Positions 1 through 7,766 of a stretch of DNA of 17,109 nucleotides are shown here, piece after piece. The DNA is from Christensenella sp. UBA3857. GTDB lineage: Bacteria > Bacillota > Clostridia > Christensenellales > CAG-138. The stretch is taken from contig DGHD01000020.1 of assembly GCA_002392505.1 (NCBI GenBank), positions 1 through 17,109 of the forward strand, in the 5' to 3' direction. The notes beneath the pieces were generated by a model. The model ran no database searches and had not been told where the DNA came from. It saw nothing but the letters and a program-made list of their open reading frames with translations. Made by a program: the position numbers and the translations under genes. Every line of letters starts with the position of its first letter. The first letter of the stretch is position 1.

Positions 1-60
1 ATCCCTCATCCACCAAAGCGCAGGCACTTTGGTCCCCCTTCCCCCAAGGGAAGGCTTAAG
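1..60. repeat. Dispersed hairpin repeat, copy 1
   Basis: This 60-base stretch recurs at 165-224 with only two differences, and similarity continues weakly for about ten more bases. It holds a near-perfect palindrome at 13-32 (CCAAAGCGC / GCACTTTGG, one mismatch) and a second hairpin at 37-54 (CCTTCCC / GGGAAGG, loop CCAA). No open frame here looks like a gene. Such intergenic elements are common in Clostridia genomes as I know them; mobility and function are unknown. Copy 1 starts at the window edge, so its left end may be missing. Confidence 0.85.
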
Positions 61-95
61 CACGTACGGCTTTCTCGTTTCCTTACGATCCCTCA

Positions 96-131
96 GCCGC
101 TTGCGCGGCAGCTCCCTTTACGCAAGGGAGC
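96..131. repeat. Double-hairpin intergenic repeat
   Basis: Two hairpins lie back to back: GCCGC/GCGGC (96-100 with 105-109, loop TTGC) and GCTCCCTT/AAGGGAGC (111-118 with 124-131, loop TACGC). The element sits between the two copies of the 60-base repeat and differs from them. Its layout matches a family of small palindromic repeats common between genes in gut Clostridia. That family link is from memory and was not searched. Confidence 0.6.
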
Positions 132-164
132 CAATTAACGTTCTTTTCTACGCTGCTACTTCTT

Positions 165-224
165 ATCCCTCATCCACCAAAGCGCAGGCGCTTTGGTCCC
201 CCTTCCCCAAAGGGAAGGCTTAAG
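165..224. repeat. Dispersed hairpin repeat, copy 2
   Basis: Second copy of the repeat at 1-60. Here the first palindrome is perfect: CCAAAGCGC at 177-185 and GCGCTTTGG at 188-196 with two bases between. The hairpin CCTTCCCC/GGGAAGG follows. The change A to G relative to copy 1 restores a base pair, which hints that the folded shape is kept by selection or by recent copying. Confidence 0.85.
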
Positions 225-247
225 ACCGTTCGGCATTTACTATTAGC

Positions 248-282
248 AAAAAAAGCACCGTGCACAAGGGCACGGTGCTTTT
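248..282 (-). terminator. Rho-independent terminator of the GT-like gene
   Basis: A 13-bp perfect stem (AAAAGCACCGTGC at 251-263, GCACGGTGCTTTT at 270-282) with a six-base loop. Read on the minus strand it is followed by a run of seven T (248-254, partly in the stem). It lies 12 bases past the stop of the minus-strand gene ending at 294. The stem also ends in TTTT on the plus strand, so it may work in both directions. Confidence 0.9.
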
Positions 283-293
283 AATACTGAAAC

Positions 294-1736
294 TTATTTC
301 CTTCCCTCGATCGCGAGCTTTACGACCTCATAGCCGCCGTTATAGGCGCCGGCGTTTTTGAGCTCCACGATGCGGCGGCAGAACTGCCTTAGCACTGCTT
401 TGTCGCCGATCAGCGTATCGATCATATCGCAGAGCGCGGGCGCGGTCTCGCACTCGAAGGTCGCATCGCCGATCTCGCGCGAATAGATCGCGCCGTAGAC
501 CTCATGTCCACCGATATGACGCATCATAAGCTTGGGAACGGGGTAGAAGGCGAGCTCGGACGGCTTCGTGATGAGCACGTCGCACTTTCTCATGAGAAGG
601 TTGGTGGAGTAGACCGCCTCGAAAATGTTCTTGTGGCAGAACACGGTCACGCCGCCTTCGGAGCCGTTGTCAAGCCCTTCCGCCCATTCGGAGAGCCCTT
701 CGTAATCGTCGAAGAAGGTGCGGCAATCCTTTGTGAGCTCGGGCAGCTTCTTTTGGAAGACCTCCCACATGGTGAGGTGGTCGCCGAAGTTTATCATAAG
801 CTGGGCCTGTCCCTTCTTTATATAGGGAAGCAGGTGCTTCGCCATGGCAAGGTACAGATCTCCGCCGGCGCCTGCGCCGCCGACCGTCATCAGGAAGCGG
901 ATCGGCGCACCGGAATCGAGCCTTTCGATACGCTTTGCACAGTCGTATTCGACGTTCGATACGAGCTCATGATCGATATAATGACCGACCATGTAAAGAT
1001 CCTTGTCGGGCATGGGCTTCAAGGGGTGCTTCGCCATGCCGTTAAGCTTCTTATACCCGAGATACGCGAAGGGCGTCTGCACGGTGTGGATGCTCCCCTC
1101 GGCAAGATGGAGACCCATCGGCCAGTTGTCGGGAATGGCGTTGACAACGTGCGTAAGCCCGGCGTGGACGGCGCCCTGGCTGGGCCAGACGTGCGTGCCG
1201 ACGTAGGGGATATCCTTCGGAAGATCCGCGAAAAGCGGAACGAGCAGCTCTGAATTCTTCTGATCCGCGGCGTTATAGGTGATCTTTCTGAATCCCTCGC
1301 TGTTAAGGGGCTCCCAAACGAGCTTGTTGAAAAGCCCGATCTTCTGGGAGAGCTTGGAGCCCATCGAGTAAAGATCGTTCTGGCTGCGGATCATTTTCGA
1401 GCCGGTCGCGTCGAACGAGGCAAGATCGAGCCACAAAGGCGTGCGGCCGAGCTCCTGCGCGCAGGAGGCGATCGCCATGGCGATGCGGTAATGACCGAAG
1501 CCCATGCGGATGTTGCCGACGACGAGGGGATCCTCCGGAAGCGCGAGCGGTTCGTCCGCATGGACGAGGTTCTGGATCCGGATCTCCTTTATCTCATCGA
1601 TGGGCTTTAAGCCGAGGTGATAGACCTTATTGCTGTCATCCCCGAACTTTTTGATGAACTTCGCTTTGCTCTTCTCGGCCTTCCTGACGGTCTTTGTATC
1701 GATCGGATTTCCGAAAATAATGCTTGACTTATCCAT
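294..1736 (-). CDS. Putative GT-B-like glycosyltransferase, unknown substrate
   Basis: Protein of 480 residues that I cannot assign to a named family. Two stretches resemble GT-B enzymes of the MurG / monogalactosyldiacylglycerol synthase kind. Near residues 74-90 there is a small-residue loop followed by GFGH and a helix (GNIRMGFGHYRIA), like the acceptor-side GxGH loop. The second half opens with a Rossmann-like strand and glycine loop near 281-293 (LMTVGGAGAGG), and near 386-403 has VLITKPSELAFYPVPK, placed like the donor-binding motif of that group. No signal peptide or membrane helix is visible, so it is probably cytoplasmic. The start follows AAGGAG nine bases upstream; that site overlaps the stop of the transporter gene, with 12 bases between the genes, which implies one operon and coupled translation. 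The coding call is firm; the glycosyltransferase role is inference from motifs. Confidence 0.75.
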   Translation of the reverse strand: MDKSSIIFGNPIDTKTVRKAEKSKAKFIKKFGDDSNKVYHLGLKPIDEIKEIRIQNLVHADEPLALPEDPLVVGNIRMGFGHYRIAMAIASCAQELGRTPLWLDLASFDATGSKMIRSQNDLYSMGSKLSQKIGLFNKLVWEPLNSEGFRKITYNAADQKNSELLVPLFADLPKDIPYVGTHVWPSQGAVHAGLTHVVNAIPDNWPMGLHLAEGSIHTVQTPFAYLGYKKLNGMAKHPLKPMPDKDLYMVGHYIDHELVSNVEYDCAKRIERLDSGAPIRFLMTVGGAGAGGDLYLAMAKHLLPYIKKGQAQLMINFGDHLTMWEVFQKKLPELTKDCRTFFDDYEGLSEWAEGLDNGSEGGVTVFCHKNIFEAVYSTNLLMRKCDVLITKPSELAFYPVPKLMMRHIGGHEVYGAIYSREIGDATFECETAPALCDMIDTLIGDKAVLRQFCRRIVELKNAGAYNGGYEVVKLAIEGRK

Positions 1737-1748
1737 GCCGGCTCCTTG

Positions 1749-3554
1749 TTATTCGGGAAGGTTCTCTTTTGCGTGCGCCTCTTCGATTATGCCCATGACC
1801 TTCTTCTCTTTATAGAAGGCAAGTATGAGAGCGCCGAGCAGACAGAATGCGACGGCGACGATCGCGACTATGCGCAGACCGAAGCGGGAGGCCGTCAGGT
1901 CGCTGCTGGTCATCTTCGCACGCAGCTCTTCGGCGCTCTTTTCATCCTTTGCGACGGTCATTCTGCCGGGCGTTACTATCTTATTGGCGGTAGCGCCTTC
2001 GGGAGCGTTCACCTTAAAGTCGTCCTCGTTCATAGGCATCAGGTAGCTGCCGACGAGATCGCCTTCTTCGGGCGTCTCCTTGCCGGAGACATTGTTCCTG
2101 GCGATCGTCGGATCGACGGTTTCACTGCCGTCCTCGGAAGTTCTCATGATCAGCTCAACGGAGAAATCCTCAGCCTTGAGGTTCTTTTTCTCGCCCCTTT
2201 CGGTAAGCTCCACCTCATAGTCGAAGCCTTGGATCTGCTGCTGAACGCCGGTGTTGACAACTACGTCGGTCTTGCCGTTGATCTTGATATTCGCGTCGGC
2301 AAGAGGGAGAAGTATCGCAAGGGAGGTGAAAACGAGTGCGGCGACAGACTGGCCCATCTTCATCGCGAACGTACGCGCGGCAAAGAACATACCCTCGCGC
2401 TTTTCACCGGTGACGATCGCGTCTTCTTCAGCCACGTCGGCGATGATCGACTGCGGGATGATGCCCAAAAGCGCCATCGGGAAGGCGGAGATCACAACGA
2501 TCAGTATGCCGGGGAGGATGCCCCTCGGGATCACAACGCCGATAAGAGCCGTCACGACGTAGGCGAGCGCAAGACCGATGAAGCCGGTGATGACGAGCTT
2601 CTTCTTGCCGAACTTCGCAACGAGCTTGGATACTATGGGATAGAAGCATGCGGAAAGTACGGTCATGCCGCCGAGGAAGTACATTGCCCAGGATTCATCC
2701 AGATTCATGGATACCTTGACAAAGAACGGAAGTCCGGTCTGGAACAGCGTCAGCGCAATGAAATACGCGATATCGGAAGCGGAGAATTTCAGGAATTCCT
2801 TGTTTTTGAAGGTCTTGATAAGACTCTTGATGGTGTTGCTCTTTTCCTCCGTCTGCTGCGCGTCGACGAAGTCCCTCTCCTTGAGCTTGAACGTGGGGAT
2901 AAGCATGCAGATCAGAGCGACGACGGCAAGCACTATGAAGCAGATGCGGTAGCTCCACGGGAAGCTGGCGCCGATCATGCCGCGCAGCATGGGAGCGAAT
3001 ACAAAGGGGATGTAGCTCAGCAGCGTACCTGCGAAGAACGTCGCGGAGATCGCGGTGGAGATATACATTCGGTCTTCCTGCGTTTTGCCGAACTCCGAGA
3101 TCAGCGCGTTGTACGGCGTGCAGTACATGGTCATGAACAGATAGAAGAGGATGAGGAATCCGAGCACCCAGATTATGTTGACAGTGCTGATAGCCTCGAC
3201 AGGAGCGCAGAATACGAGCACCGCGATCACGGCAAACGGGATCGCCGCACGTCTCATGAACGGAATGCGTCGGCCGTTGGGATTCTTGCTGCGGTCGGAC
3301 AGGGACGCGATCAGCGGGTCGGTAACTGCGTCAAAAATACGGCAGATAAACGAGATAAGGCCCAGTATTGTCAGAATACCGAAAATGATCAGTCCCGTAG
3401 GCAGGAAGAACGGCGCGCCGTTTGCGACGTCGCCGGACGTAGGCAGGTAGAACGTGACCAGCCATGCGTTGATGAGACCGCCGAGAATAGACCAACCGAG
3501 CTGGCCGATCGCGAAGATCCACATCTCTTTCTTGGTGAGGCGTCTTGTTTTCAT
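1749..3554 (-). CDS. GPH/MelB-type (MFS_2) sugar transporter with large outside insert
   Basis: Membrane transporter of 601 residues of the glycoside-pentoside-hexuronide:cation symporter family, which imports sugars or glycosides with Na+ or H+. The family motif FDAVTDPLIASLSDR is at 74-88, and the second-half motif ending in GEKREGMFFAARTF is near 383-396. About twelve membrane helices are visible. Relatives are usually near 450-500 residues; the extra length is a hydrophilic, acidic insert at about 420-556 between helices 11 and 12. With both ends in the cytoplasm, as in MelB, this insert should face outside the cell. The start follows a purine-rich AGGGGGAT site, and a promoter lies at 3616-3644. 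The gene is first in an operon with the GT-like gene. Substrate cannot be read from the sequence. Confidence 0.9.
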   Translation of the reverse strand: MKTRRLTKKEMWIFAIGQLGWSILGGLINAWLVTFYLPTSGDVANGAPFFLPTGLIIFGILTILGLISFICRIFDAVTDPLIASLSDRSKNPNGRRIPFMRRAAIPFAVIAVLVFCAPVEAISTVNIIWVLGFLILFYLFMTMYCTPYNALISEFGKTQEDRMYISTAISATFFAGTLLSYIPFVFAPMLRGMIGASFPWSYRICFIVLAVVALICMLIPTFKLKERDFVDAQQTEEKSNTIKSLIKTFKNKEFLKFSASDIAYFIALTLFQTGLPFFVKVSMNLDESWAMYFLGGMTVLSACFYPIVSKLVAKFGKKKLVITGFIGLALAYVVTALIGVVIPRGILPGILIVVISAFPMALLGIIPQSIIADVAEEDAIVTGEKREGMFFAARTFAMKMGQSVAALVFTSLAILLPLADANIKINGKTDVVVNTGVQQQIQGFDYEVELTERGEKKNLKAEDFSVELIMRTSEDGSETVDPTIARNNVSGKETPEEGDLVGSYLMPMNEDDFKVNAPEGATANKIVTPGRMTVAKDEKSAEELRAKMTSSDLTASRFGLRIVAIVAVAFCLLGALILAFYKEKKVMGIIEEAHAKENLPE

Positions 3555-3615
3555 TGGTTTTAATCCCCCTGTTTTTTTAACGGTGCCGGACCGTGTTCGG
3601 CACGTCTTACCTTAT

Positions 3616-3644
3616 ATTATAATACGGCTTGTCCCTTTTGAAAA
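3616..3644 (-). promoter_or_regulatory. Probable sigma-A promoter for the transporter operon
   Basis: On the minus strand, TTTTCA (3639-3644) and TATAAT (3616-3621) are separated by 17 bases. The -10 box is consensus and the -35 box matches four of six. It lies about 60 bases upstream of the transporter start, and no other candidate is seen in this gap. Confidence 0.6.
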
Positions 3645-3723
3645 GAACTTTTTTTCCGAAAAAGCCCTGTTATTTCAGCGCAAGTACCGCACAGCGGCAA
3701 GCGGGGGAGACCGGACGGAGCGT

Positions 3724-4314
3724 TCAGGTCCCGTCCGCTGCGCCTGGCGCGCCGGTAAAGCCGTTTTCCTCTGCGGCGGCGAGCCGTTTGATAAGCTCGC
3801 GGTTGATGCCGCAAAGCTCCGTAAACATCGAATGGAGCGCCATGAAACGCTCGTGCTGTTCCTTTACGGTATCGTTGAGATCCCTGAGCCTTTGGGCGTA
3901 TCCCACGGTATCGGGCTCCGCTTCGAGTGGGGTTCGGGAGGACGTTTTTTCGCTTGCCGCGGCAGGCTTGAGCATTGCGCGGTACTTGTTCTGAAAGCGC
4001 AGCATGAGCTTCGCGTCGCCTTTTGCGAGCACGAACGCCGCGCGGCGCACGGAGCAGCCGCGACCGATGAGCGCGGTCATTTTTTCCATCAGCTCATCCG
4101 CTTCCCCGGGGGAGAAGGGGGTAAAGCTCCCGGTGCTGACGCCCTTTTCCCTGAGCAGAGAGTAATAGCGGTTCCGCACGCTGTCGGGCTGTCTTCCGGT
4201 CGCCCGCGCGATCGTCCTGAACGCGCCGGAAAGCGAGCCGCCGCTTGCCCTTGCGCCGTCGGTAAGCTCGTATAAAAGAGCGTTCTCTTCATCAGTCCAG
4301 CCTTTTCGCCTCAT
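3724..4314 (-). CDS. RsfA-like regulator with two Myb/SANT-like repeats
   Basis: Protein of 196 residues, probably DNA-binding. Residues 5-55 form a Myb/SANT-like helix-turn-helix starting WTDEENALL and ending VRNRYYSLL, similar to B. subtilis RsfA, a forespore regulator. Residues 67-115 look like a second copy: FSPGEADEL replaces the Trp start by Phe, and it ends in RFQNKYRAML. Residues about 139-182 are predicted coiled coil and could make dimers. I chose ATG at 4314 because AAAGGTGG (4322-4329) sits seven bases before it; a TTG at 4362 would add 16 residues but has no good site. The gene starts 60 bases after the stop of spoVAC on the same strand with no terminator between, so co-transcription is likely. 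The sporulation role is inferred from that neighbour and from RsfA similarity. Confidence 0.8.
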   Translation of the reverse strand: MRRKGWTDEENALLYELTDGARASGGSLSGAFRTIARATGRQPDSVRNRYYSLLREKGVSTGSFTPFSPGEADELMEKMTALIGRGCSVRRAAFVLAKGDAKLMLRFQNKYRAMLKPAAASEKTSSRTPLEAEPDTVGYAQRLRDLNDTVKEQHERFMALHSMFTELCGINRELIKRLAAAEENGFTGAPGAADGT

Positions 4315-4374
4315 ATCAAGACCACCTTTCACATGTTTCCAAATTATTAAGTCTTCCGCCAAAATATGCCCGGT

Positions 4375-4857
4375 TTACTTAAAAAGCATAACAAAATACG
4401 CTATCAGCCCCACCGCGACAGAGCTCGTTATGCCGTACACGAGCACGGGCCCCGCGATGGAGAACAGCTGAGCGCACACGCCCATTACGACGCCCTCGCT
4501 CCTGTGCTCCATCGCCGGAGCGACGATGGAGTTGGAAAAGCCGGTTATCGGCACGACGGAGCCCGCTCCCGCGAATCTGCCGAGCTTGTCGTAAACGCCC
4601 AGCCCGGTGAGCAGCGCCGCGATGAATATGAGCGTAACGGAAACGAACGCGGAGCGGCTCTCGCCGTCGAGCTTCAATAGCAACGTGCCCATATCCCCTA
4701 TGAATTGCCCGAGACAGCATATCAGCCCGCCGGTAAGAAAAGCGAGCGCGCAGCGAAGCAGCACGCGGCTGTGCGGCATACGGTCCTTGACGAGCCGGAG
4801 GTATTCCTCATGCTCGGCTTTTTCGGTTTTCGTCAGCTTTCGGTTCGGTTTTGCCAT
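4375..4857 (-). CDS. spoVAC: Stage V sporulation protein AC
   Basis: SpoVA proteins form the inner-membrane channel complex of spores that moves calcium-dipicolinate into the forespore and out during germination; B. subtilis SpoVAC is described as a mechanosensitive channel. This 160-residue protein has the family length and the typical core: FLTGGLICCLGQ near 40-51, GVYDKLGRFAGAGS at 87-100, then VPITGFSNS, and the SEG motif at 120-122 that favours SpoVAC over SpoVAEB. Hydrophobic segments lie at about 33-52, 70-89 and 130-156. The usual partners spoVAD and spoVAE are not next to it; a Myb-like regulator follows instead. The start has GGGGGT a few bases upstream, and a possible sigma-G promoter is at 4888-4916. 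Confidence 0.88.
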   Translation of the reverse strand: MAKPNRKLTKTEKAEHEEYLRLVKDRMPHSRVLLRCALAFLTGGLICCLGQFIGDMGTLLLKLDGESRSAFVSVTLIFIAALLTGLGVYDKLGRFAGAGSVVPITGFSNSIVAPAMEHRSEGVVMGVCAQLFSIAGPVLVYGITSSVAVGLIAYFVMLFK

Positions 4858-4887
4858 TCAGATACCCCCGATCTCTTTGTTCCGTTA

Positions 4888-4916
4888 CAGTATGTGCAGG
4901 AGATCTTTTTTTATAA
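4888..4916 (-). promoter_or_regulatory. Possible sigma-G/sigma-F promoter of spoVAC
   Basis: On the minus strand TTATA (4912-4916) and CATACTG (4888-4894) are separated by 17 bases. This resembles the forespore sigma-G pattern GHATR / CATNNTA, with one mismatch in each box. It would start transcription about 25 bases before the spoVAC start codon. Known spoVA operons are sigma-G dependent, which supports the reading, but the motif is short and degenerate. Confidence 0.4.
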
Positions 4917-4977
4917 GGCAAACGCCGTTAACTATATATATATTTTAGTAAAAGAACAAAAAACGAACATTTGGTTC

Positions 4978-5006
4978 TTGACTTAACAGGCTTTTTACAT
5001 TATAAT
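4978..5006 (+). promoter_or_regulatory. Sigma-A promoter of rny
   Basis: TTGACT (4978-4983) and TATAAT (5001-5006) are separated by exactly 17 bases, one mismatch from consensus. Transcription would start near 5013, about 70 bases before the TTG start of rny. This position also rules out an upstream in-frame start near 4971. Confidence 0.88.
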
Positions 5007-5081
5007 TGTTTAGAATGTCTATACCCTGGGTCAGTACGGCTGATCGGGGCGGCATATTATATAGATCGGAGGAAAACAGTT

Positions 5082-6632
5082 TTGAACTGGTGGCATTATC
5101 TGCTGATCCTCGCCGGTATCCTCGTCGGATGCGGTATAGGAGCAGTGATCGGGTATTATTACAGACGGAACATCGCGGAGGCCAAAACCGCCAAAGCGGA
5201 AGATGCGGTAAAGCGAATGATCGACGATGCGCAGAAGCGCGCCGAAACTCTGAAGAAAGAAACCATTCTCGAAGCAAAGGAAGAGGTTTATCGCATAAAG
5301 ACGGAGCAGGAGAGGGAGAACAAGGAACGCAGGAACGAAGTCCAGCGCGCCGAGCGCCGTCTCCAGCAGAGGGAAGAAAGCTTTGATAAAAAGCTTGAAG
5401 GTATCGAAAAGCGTGAGGAGCAGCTGAATCAGCGCACCAAGGAGATCGAGAAGCTCGAGGTCTCCGCGAAGGAGCTTTTCGAGAAGCAGAAGGGTGAGCT
5501 TGAGCGCGTCGCCTCCATGACGAGCGACGAAGCCAAAGCGATCATCCTGAACAACGCGGAGAAGGAAGCCCGCCACGACGCGACGCTCATGATCCGCGAT
5601 ATCGAGTCCAAGGCGAAAGCCGAGGCGGACAGGCGCGCGGTCAACATAATCGCTTCTGCCATCCAGCGCTGCGCGGCGGATCACGTCGCCGAGACCACGA
5701 TCAGCGTAGTACCCCTTCCCAACGATGAGATGAAGGGCCGCATTATCGGCCGCGAGGGAAGGAACATCAGGACCCTTGAAACGGCGACCGGCGTCGATCT
5801 CATAATCGACGATACTCCCGAGGCGGTCATTCTCTCCGGCTTCGACCCCGTAAGGCGCGAGGTCGCAAGGATCGCGCTCGAGAAGCTCATCCTCGACGGG
5901 CGTATCCATCCCGCCAGGATAGAGGAAATGGTCGAAAAGGCGAGGAAGGAAGTCGACAATCAGATCCGCGAAGCGGGCGAATCCGCCATCTTCGAGGTCG
6001 GTATCCACGGGCTGCATCATGAGCTTGTAAGGCTCCTCGGCCGCTTGAGGTACCGCACCAGCTACGGTCAGAACGTGCTGAAGCACAGCATCGAGGTCGC
6101 GCATCTCGCGGGGCTCATGGCTGTTGAGCTCGGCGTGAACGTGCAGCTTGCGAAGCGCGCGGGTCTGCTGCACGATATAGGCAAGGCGGTCGACCATGAG
6201 GTCGAGGGAAGCCACGCCACCATCGGCGCGGATCTTGCCAAGAAGTACCGTGAGAACAACCAGATAGTCCACGCGATACTCGCCCATCACGGCGACGTGG
6301 AGCCCAATACGGTCGAAGCGGTTCTCGTTCAGGCGGCGGACGCTATAAGCGCGGCTCGTCCCGGCGCAAGGCGCGAAACGCTTGAGAATTACATCAAGCG
6401 CCTTGAAAAGCTGGAGGAGATCGCCAATTCCTTCGAGGGCGTCGACAAGGTATTCGCCATCCAGGCAGGCCGCGAGGTACGCATAATGGTCAAGCCCGAG
6501 AACGTGAACGACGCCGATACGATCATTCTCGCGAAGGAAATCGTAAAGCGCATAGAGTCCGAGCTTGAGTATCCCGGTCAGATCAAGGTCAACGTCATAC
6601 GCGAGACAAGGGCGGTCGAGTTCGCCAAATAA
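5082..6632 (+). CDS. rny: Ribonuclease Y
   Basis: Membrane-anchored endoribonuclease that starts turnover of many mRNAs in Firmicutes and acts with other RNA-decay enzymes at the membrane. From the TTG start it has 516 residues, close to the 520 of B. subtilis RNase Y. A membrane helix spans about 5-26, followed by a long charged coiled coil to about 200. A KH RNA-binding domain carries [10 protein letters not shown] at 219-228. The HD phosphohydrolase domain has H335 in [11 protein letters not shown] and the metal-binding pair H364-D365 in LLHDIGKA. The start was chosen because GGAGG (5068-5072) lies nine bases upstream and because the promoter -10 box at 5001-5006 falls inside the longer frame. 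No defect is visible. Confidence 0.97.
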   Translation: MNWWHYLLILAGILVGCGIGAVIGYYYRRNIAEAKTAKAEDAVKRMIDDAQKRAETLKKETILEAKEEVYRIKTEQERENKERRNEVQRAERRLQQREESFDKKLEGIEKREEQLNQRTKEIEKLEVSAKELFEKQKGELERVASMTSDEAKAIILNNAEKEARHDATLMIRDIESKAKAEADRRAVNIIASAIQRCAADHVAETTISVVPLPNDEMKGRIIGREGRNIRTLETATGVDLIIDDTPEAVILSGFDPVRREVARIALEKLILDGRIHPARIEEMVEKARKEVDNQIREAGESAIFEVGIHGLHHELVRLLGRLRYRTSYGQNVLKHSIEVAHLAGLMAVELGVNVQLAKRAGLLHDIGKAVDHEVEGSHATIGADLAKKYRENNQIVHAILAHHGDVEPNTVEAVLVQAADAISAARPGARRETLENYIKRLEKLEEIANSFEGVDKVFAIQAGREVRIMVKPENVNDADTIILAKEIVKRIESELEYPGQIKVNVIRETRAVEFAK

Positions 6633-6648
6633 TAATGCATTATCTGCG

Positions 6649-6674
6649 GCCCCCCTGCCGATAGGCAAGGGGGC
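6649..6674 (+). terminator. Hairpin after rny, weak terminator
   Basis: GCCCCCCTGCC (6649-6659) pairs with GGCAAGGGGGC (6664-6674) with one C-A mismatch and a four-base loop. No T run follows (TTATCT), so it may only reduce read-through into the dipeptidase gene 39 bases on, or protect the 3' end of the rny transcript. Confidence 0.45.
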
Positions 6675-6712
6675 TTATCTGATCGAAGGGACGCGTTTTT
6701 TGGAGGCTAATC

Positions 6713-7630
6713 GTGTTTTTTGCCGACGGTCACTGTGATTTTCTATACGGTATGGTCAACGATGGGTACGATATCAAGTCCCCGGTCGGTCGTCAGTCCG
6801 TCTCCCTCGACAGGCTGAAGGCGGGCGGAGTCAAGCTCCAGCTCTTCGCCGCGTGGATGGACGTAAAGCACCGCCGCGGCTTCCTGAGCCAGTTCATGAG
6901 CATGGCGGACGCGTTCGAAAGGATGATAGACTCAAACCCCGAGCTCGTTAAGCTCACGCCGGATTTTGACGTGAACGGCGATAAGATCGCCGCGCTGCTC
7001 ACTATCGAGGGCGGCGAAGCGGTCGAGGGCTGGGACGATATTCTCCGCTCCGTGCACCGTATGGGCGCGAAGGCGATGACGCTGACGTGGAACACGAAGA
7101 ACGAGCTTGCGAATCCCGCGCTGAAAAAAGATAAAAAGGGACTGACCTTTTTGGGCAGGGAGATCGTTCGCGAGATGGGCCGCATAGGCATGGCGGTGGA
7201 CGTTTCGCATCTTAACGACGCGGGGATAGACGACGTGCTCGAAGAGGACGTCAAGGTATTCGCCTCGCACTCGAACTCCCGCGCGGTGTTTTATTCGCCC
7301 CGCTCCCTCGCGGACGAGCATATCCGCGCCATCGCCGAAAAGGGCGGCACCGTGGGCGTCAACTTCTATCATAAGCAGCTCTGCGACGGGCGTATGGCGA
7401 GCATAACCGATATAGTCCGCCATGCGGAGCATATACTCGAGGTGGGCGGCGAAAACTGCCTTGCCATCGGCTCCGATTTCGACGGTATGGGACAGTACCC
7501 CGACGGGCTCGGCGATCCGTCCGGGTTCCCGAAGCTCGGCGAGGCGATGAAAAACGCCGGCATAACGGGGGAGACGCTCGAGAAAGCATGCTGGAAAAAC
7601 CTGATGCGCTTTGCAAAATCGCTCGTTTGA
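6713..7630 (+). CDS. Membrane dipeptidase family (peptidase M19)
   Basis: Zinc metallopeptidase of the renal dipeptidase family, which cleaves dipeptides, including some with D-residues. The 305 residues fit the bacterial family. The metal ligands can be placed: H7 and D9 in DGHCDFL, E99 in TIEGGE, H166 in DVSH, H186 in ASHSNSRA, and D255 in GSDFDG. No signal peptide is seen, so the enzyme is probably cytoplasmic, as in many Clostridia, despite the family name. Translation starts at GTG, six bases after GGAGG (6702-6706). No convincing promoter lies between it and rny, so it may be read from the rny promoter past a weak hairpin. The physiological substrate is unknown. Confidence 0.93.
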   Translation: MFFADGHCDFLYGMVNDGYDIKSPVGRQSVSLDRLKAGGVKLQLFAAWMDVKHRRGFLSQFMSMADAFERMIDSNPELVKLTPDFDVNGDKIAALLTIEGGEAVEGWDDILRSVHRMGAKAMTLTWNTKNELANPALKKDKKGLTFLGREIVREMGRIGMAVDVSHLNDAGIDDVLEEDVKVFASHSNSRAVFYSPRSLADEHIRAIAEKGGTVGVNFYHKQLCDGRMASITDIVRHAEHILEVGGENCLAIGSDFDGMGQYPDGLGDPSGFPKLGEAMKNAGITGETLEKACWKNLMRFAKSLV

Positions 7631-7674
7631 AAGCGAAAATGAGCAATTTGTAGCGGGTTTGTCATATTTTTTAG

Positions 7675-7703
7675 TGGAGATATCCATATTACGGTGCTAT
7701 AAT
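7675..7703 (+). promoter_or_regulatory. Promoter of the VTC-DUF4956 operon
   Basis: TGGAGA (7675-7680) and TATAAT (7698-7703) are separated by 17 bases. The -10 box is consensus and the -35 box matches four of six, so full activity may need an activator. The start point would be near 7710, where palindromic half-sites begin. Confidence 0.6.
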
Positions 7704-7710
7704 TCTATAA

Positions 7711-7732
7711 GATAACAAGGTTATCAGATAAC
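7711..7732 (+). promoter_or_regulatory. Operator-like triple half-site
   Basis: Three six-base half-sites alternate in direction: GATAAC (7711-7716), GTTATC (7720-7725) and GATAAC (7727-7732), with gaps of three and one base. They begin just past the predicted transcription start, where a bound repressor would block the promoter. A short RNA hairpin is the other possible reading. The protein that would bind is unknown. Confidence 0.45.
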
Positions 7733-7766
7733 AGGGGACGGCCAGGTTTTTGCGGAAGGGAACACA

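Noticed and set aside
29..223. 64-codon open frame over the repeats
   Set aside because: It consists mainly of repeat sequence and has no ribosome site or family match.
1..224. Possible CRISPR array
   Set aside because: Only two copies, 60 bases long and 104 bases apart, with another repeat between; no cas genes.
1746..3563. Plus-strand open frame of about 605 codons opposite the transporter gene
   Set aside because: Its product is a run of charged residues and His/Arg/Asp/Gly without any family motif, while the minus strand encodes a clear MFS_2 transporter. It results from codon bias in GC-rich DNA.
4971..5081. Longer N-terminus for RNase Y
   Set aside because: The promoter -10 box (5001-5006) lies inside it and it would push the membrane helix away from the N-terminus; TTG at 5082 has a good ribosome site.
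5031..6668. Minus-strand open frame of about 545 codons opposite rny
   Set aside because: No recognisable domain, and the plus strand is an intact RNase Y with promoter and ribosome site.
7621..7644. Hairpin at the end of the dipeptidase gene as a terminator
   Set aside because: The stem includes a G-U pair, has an eight-base loop and is not followed by a T run.
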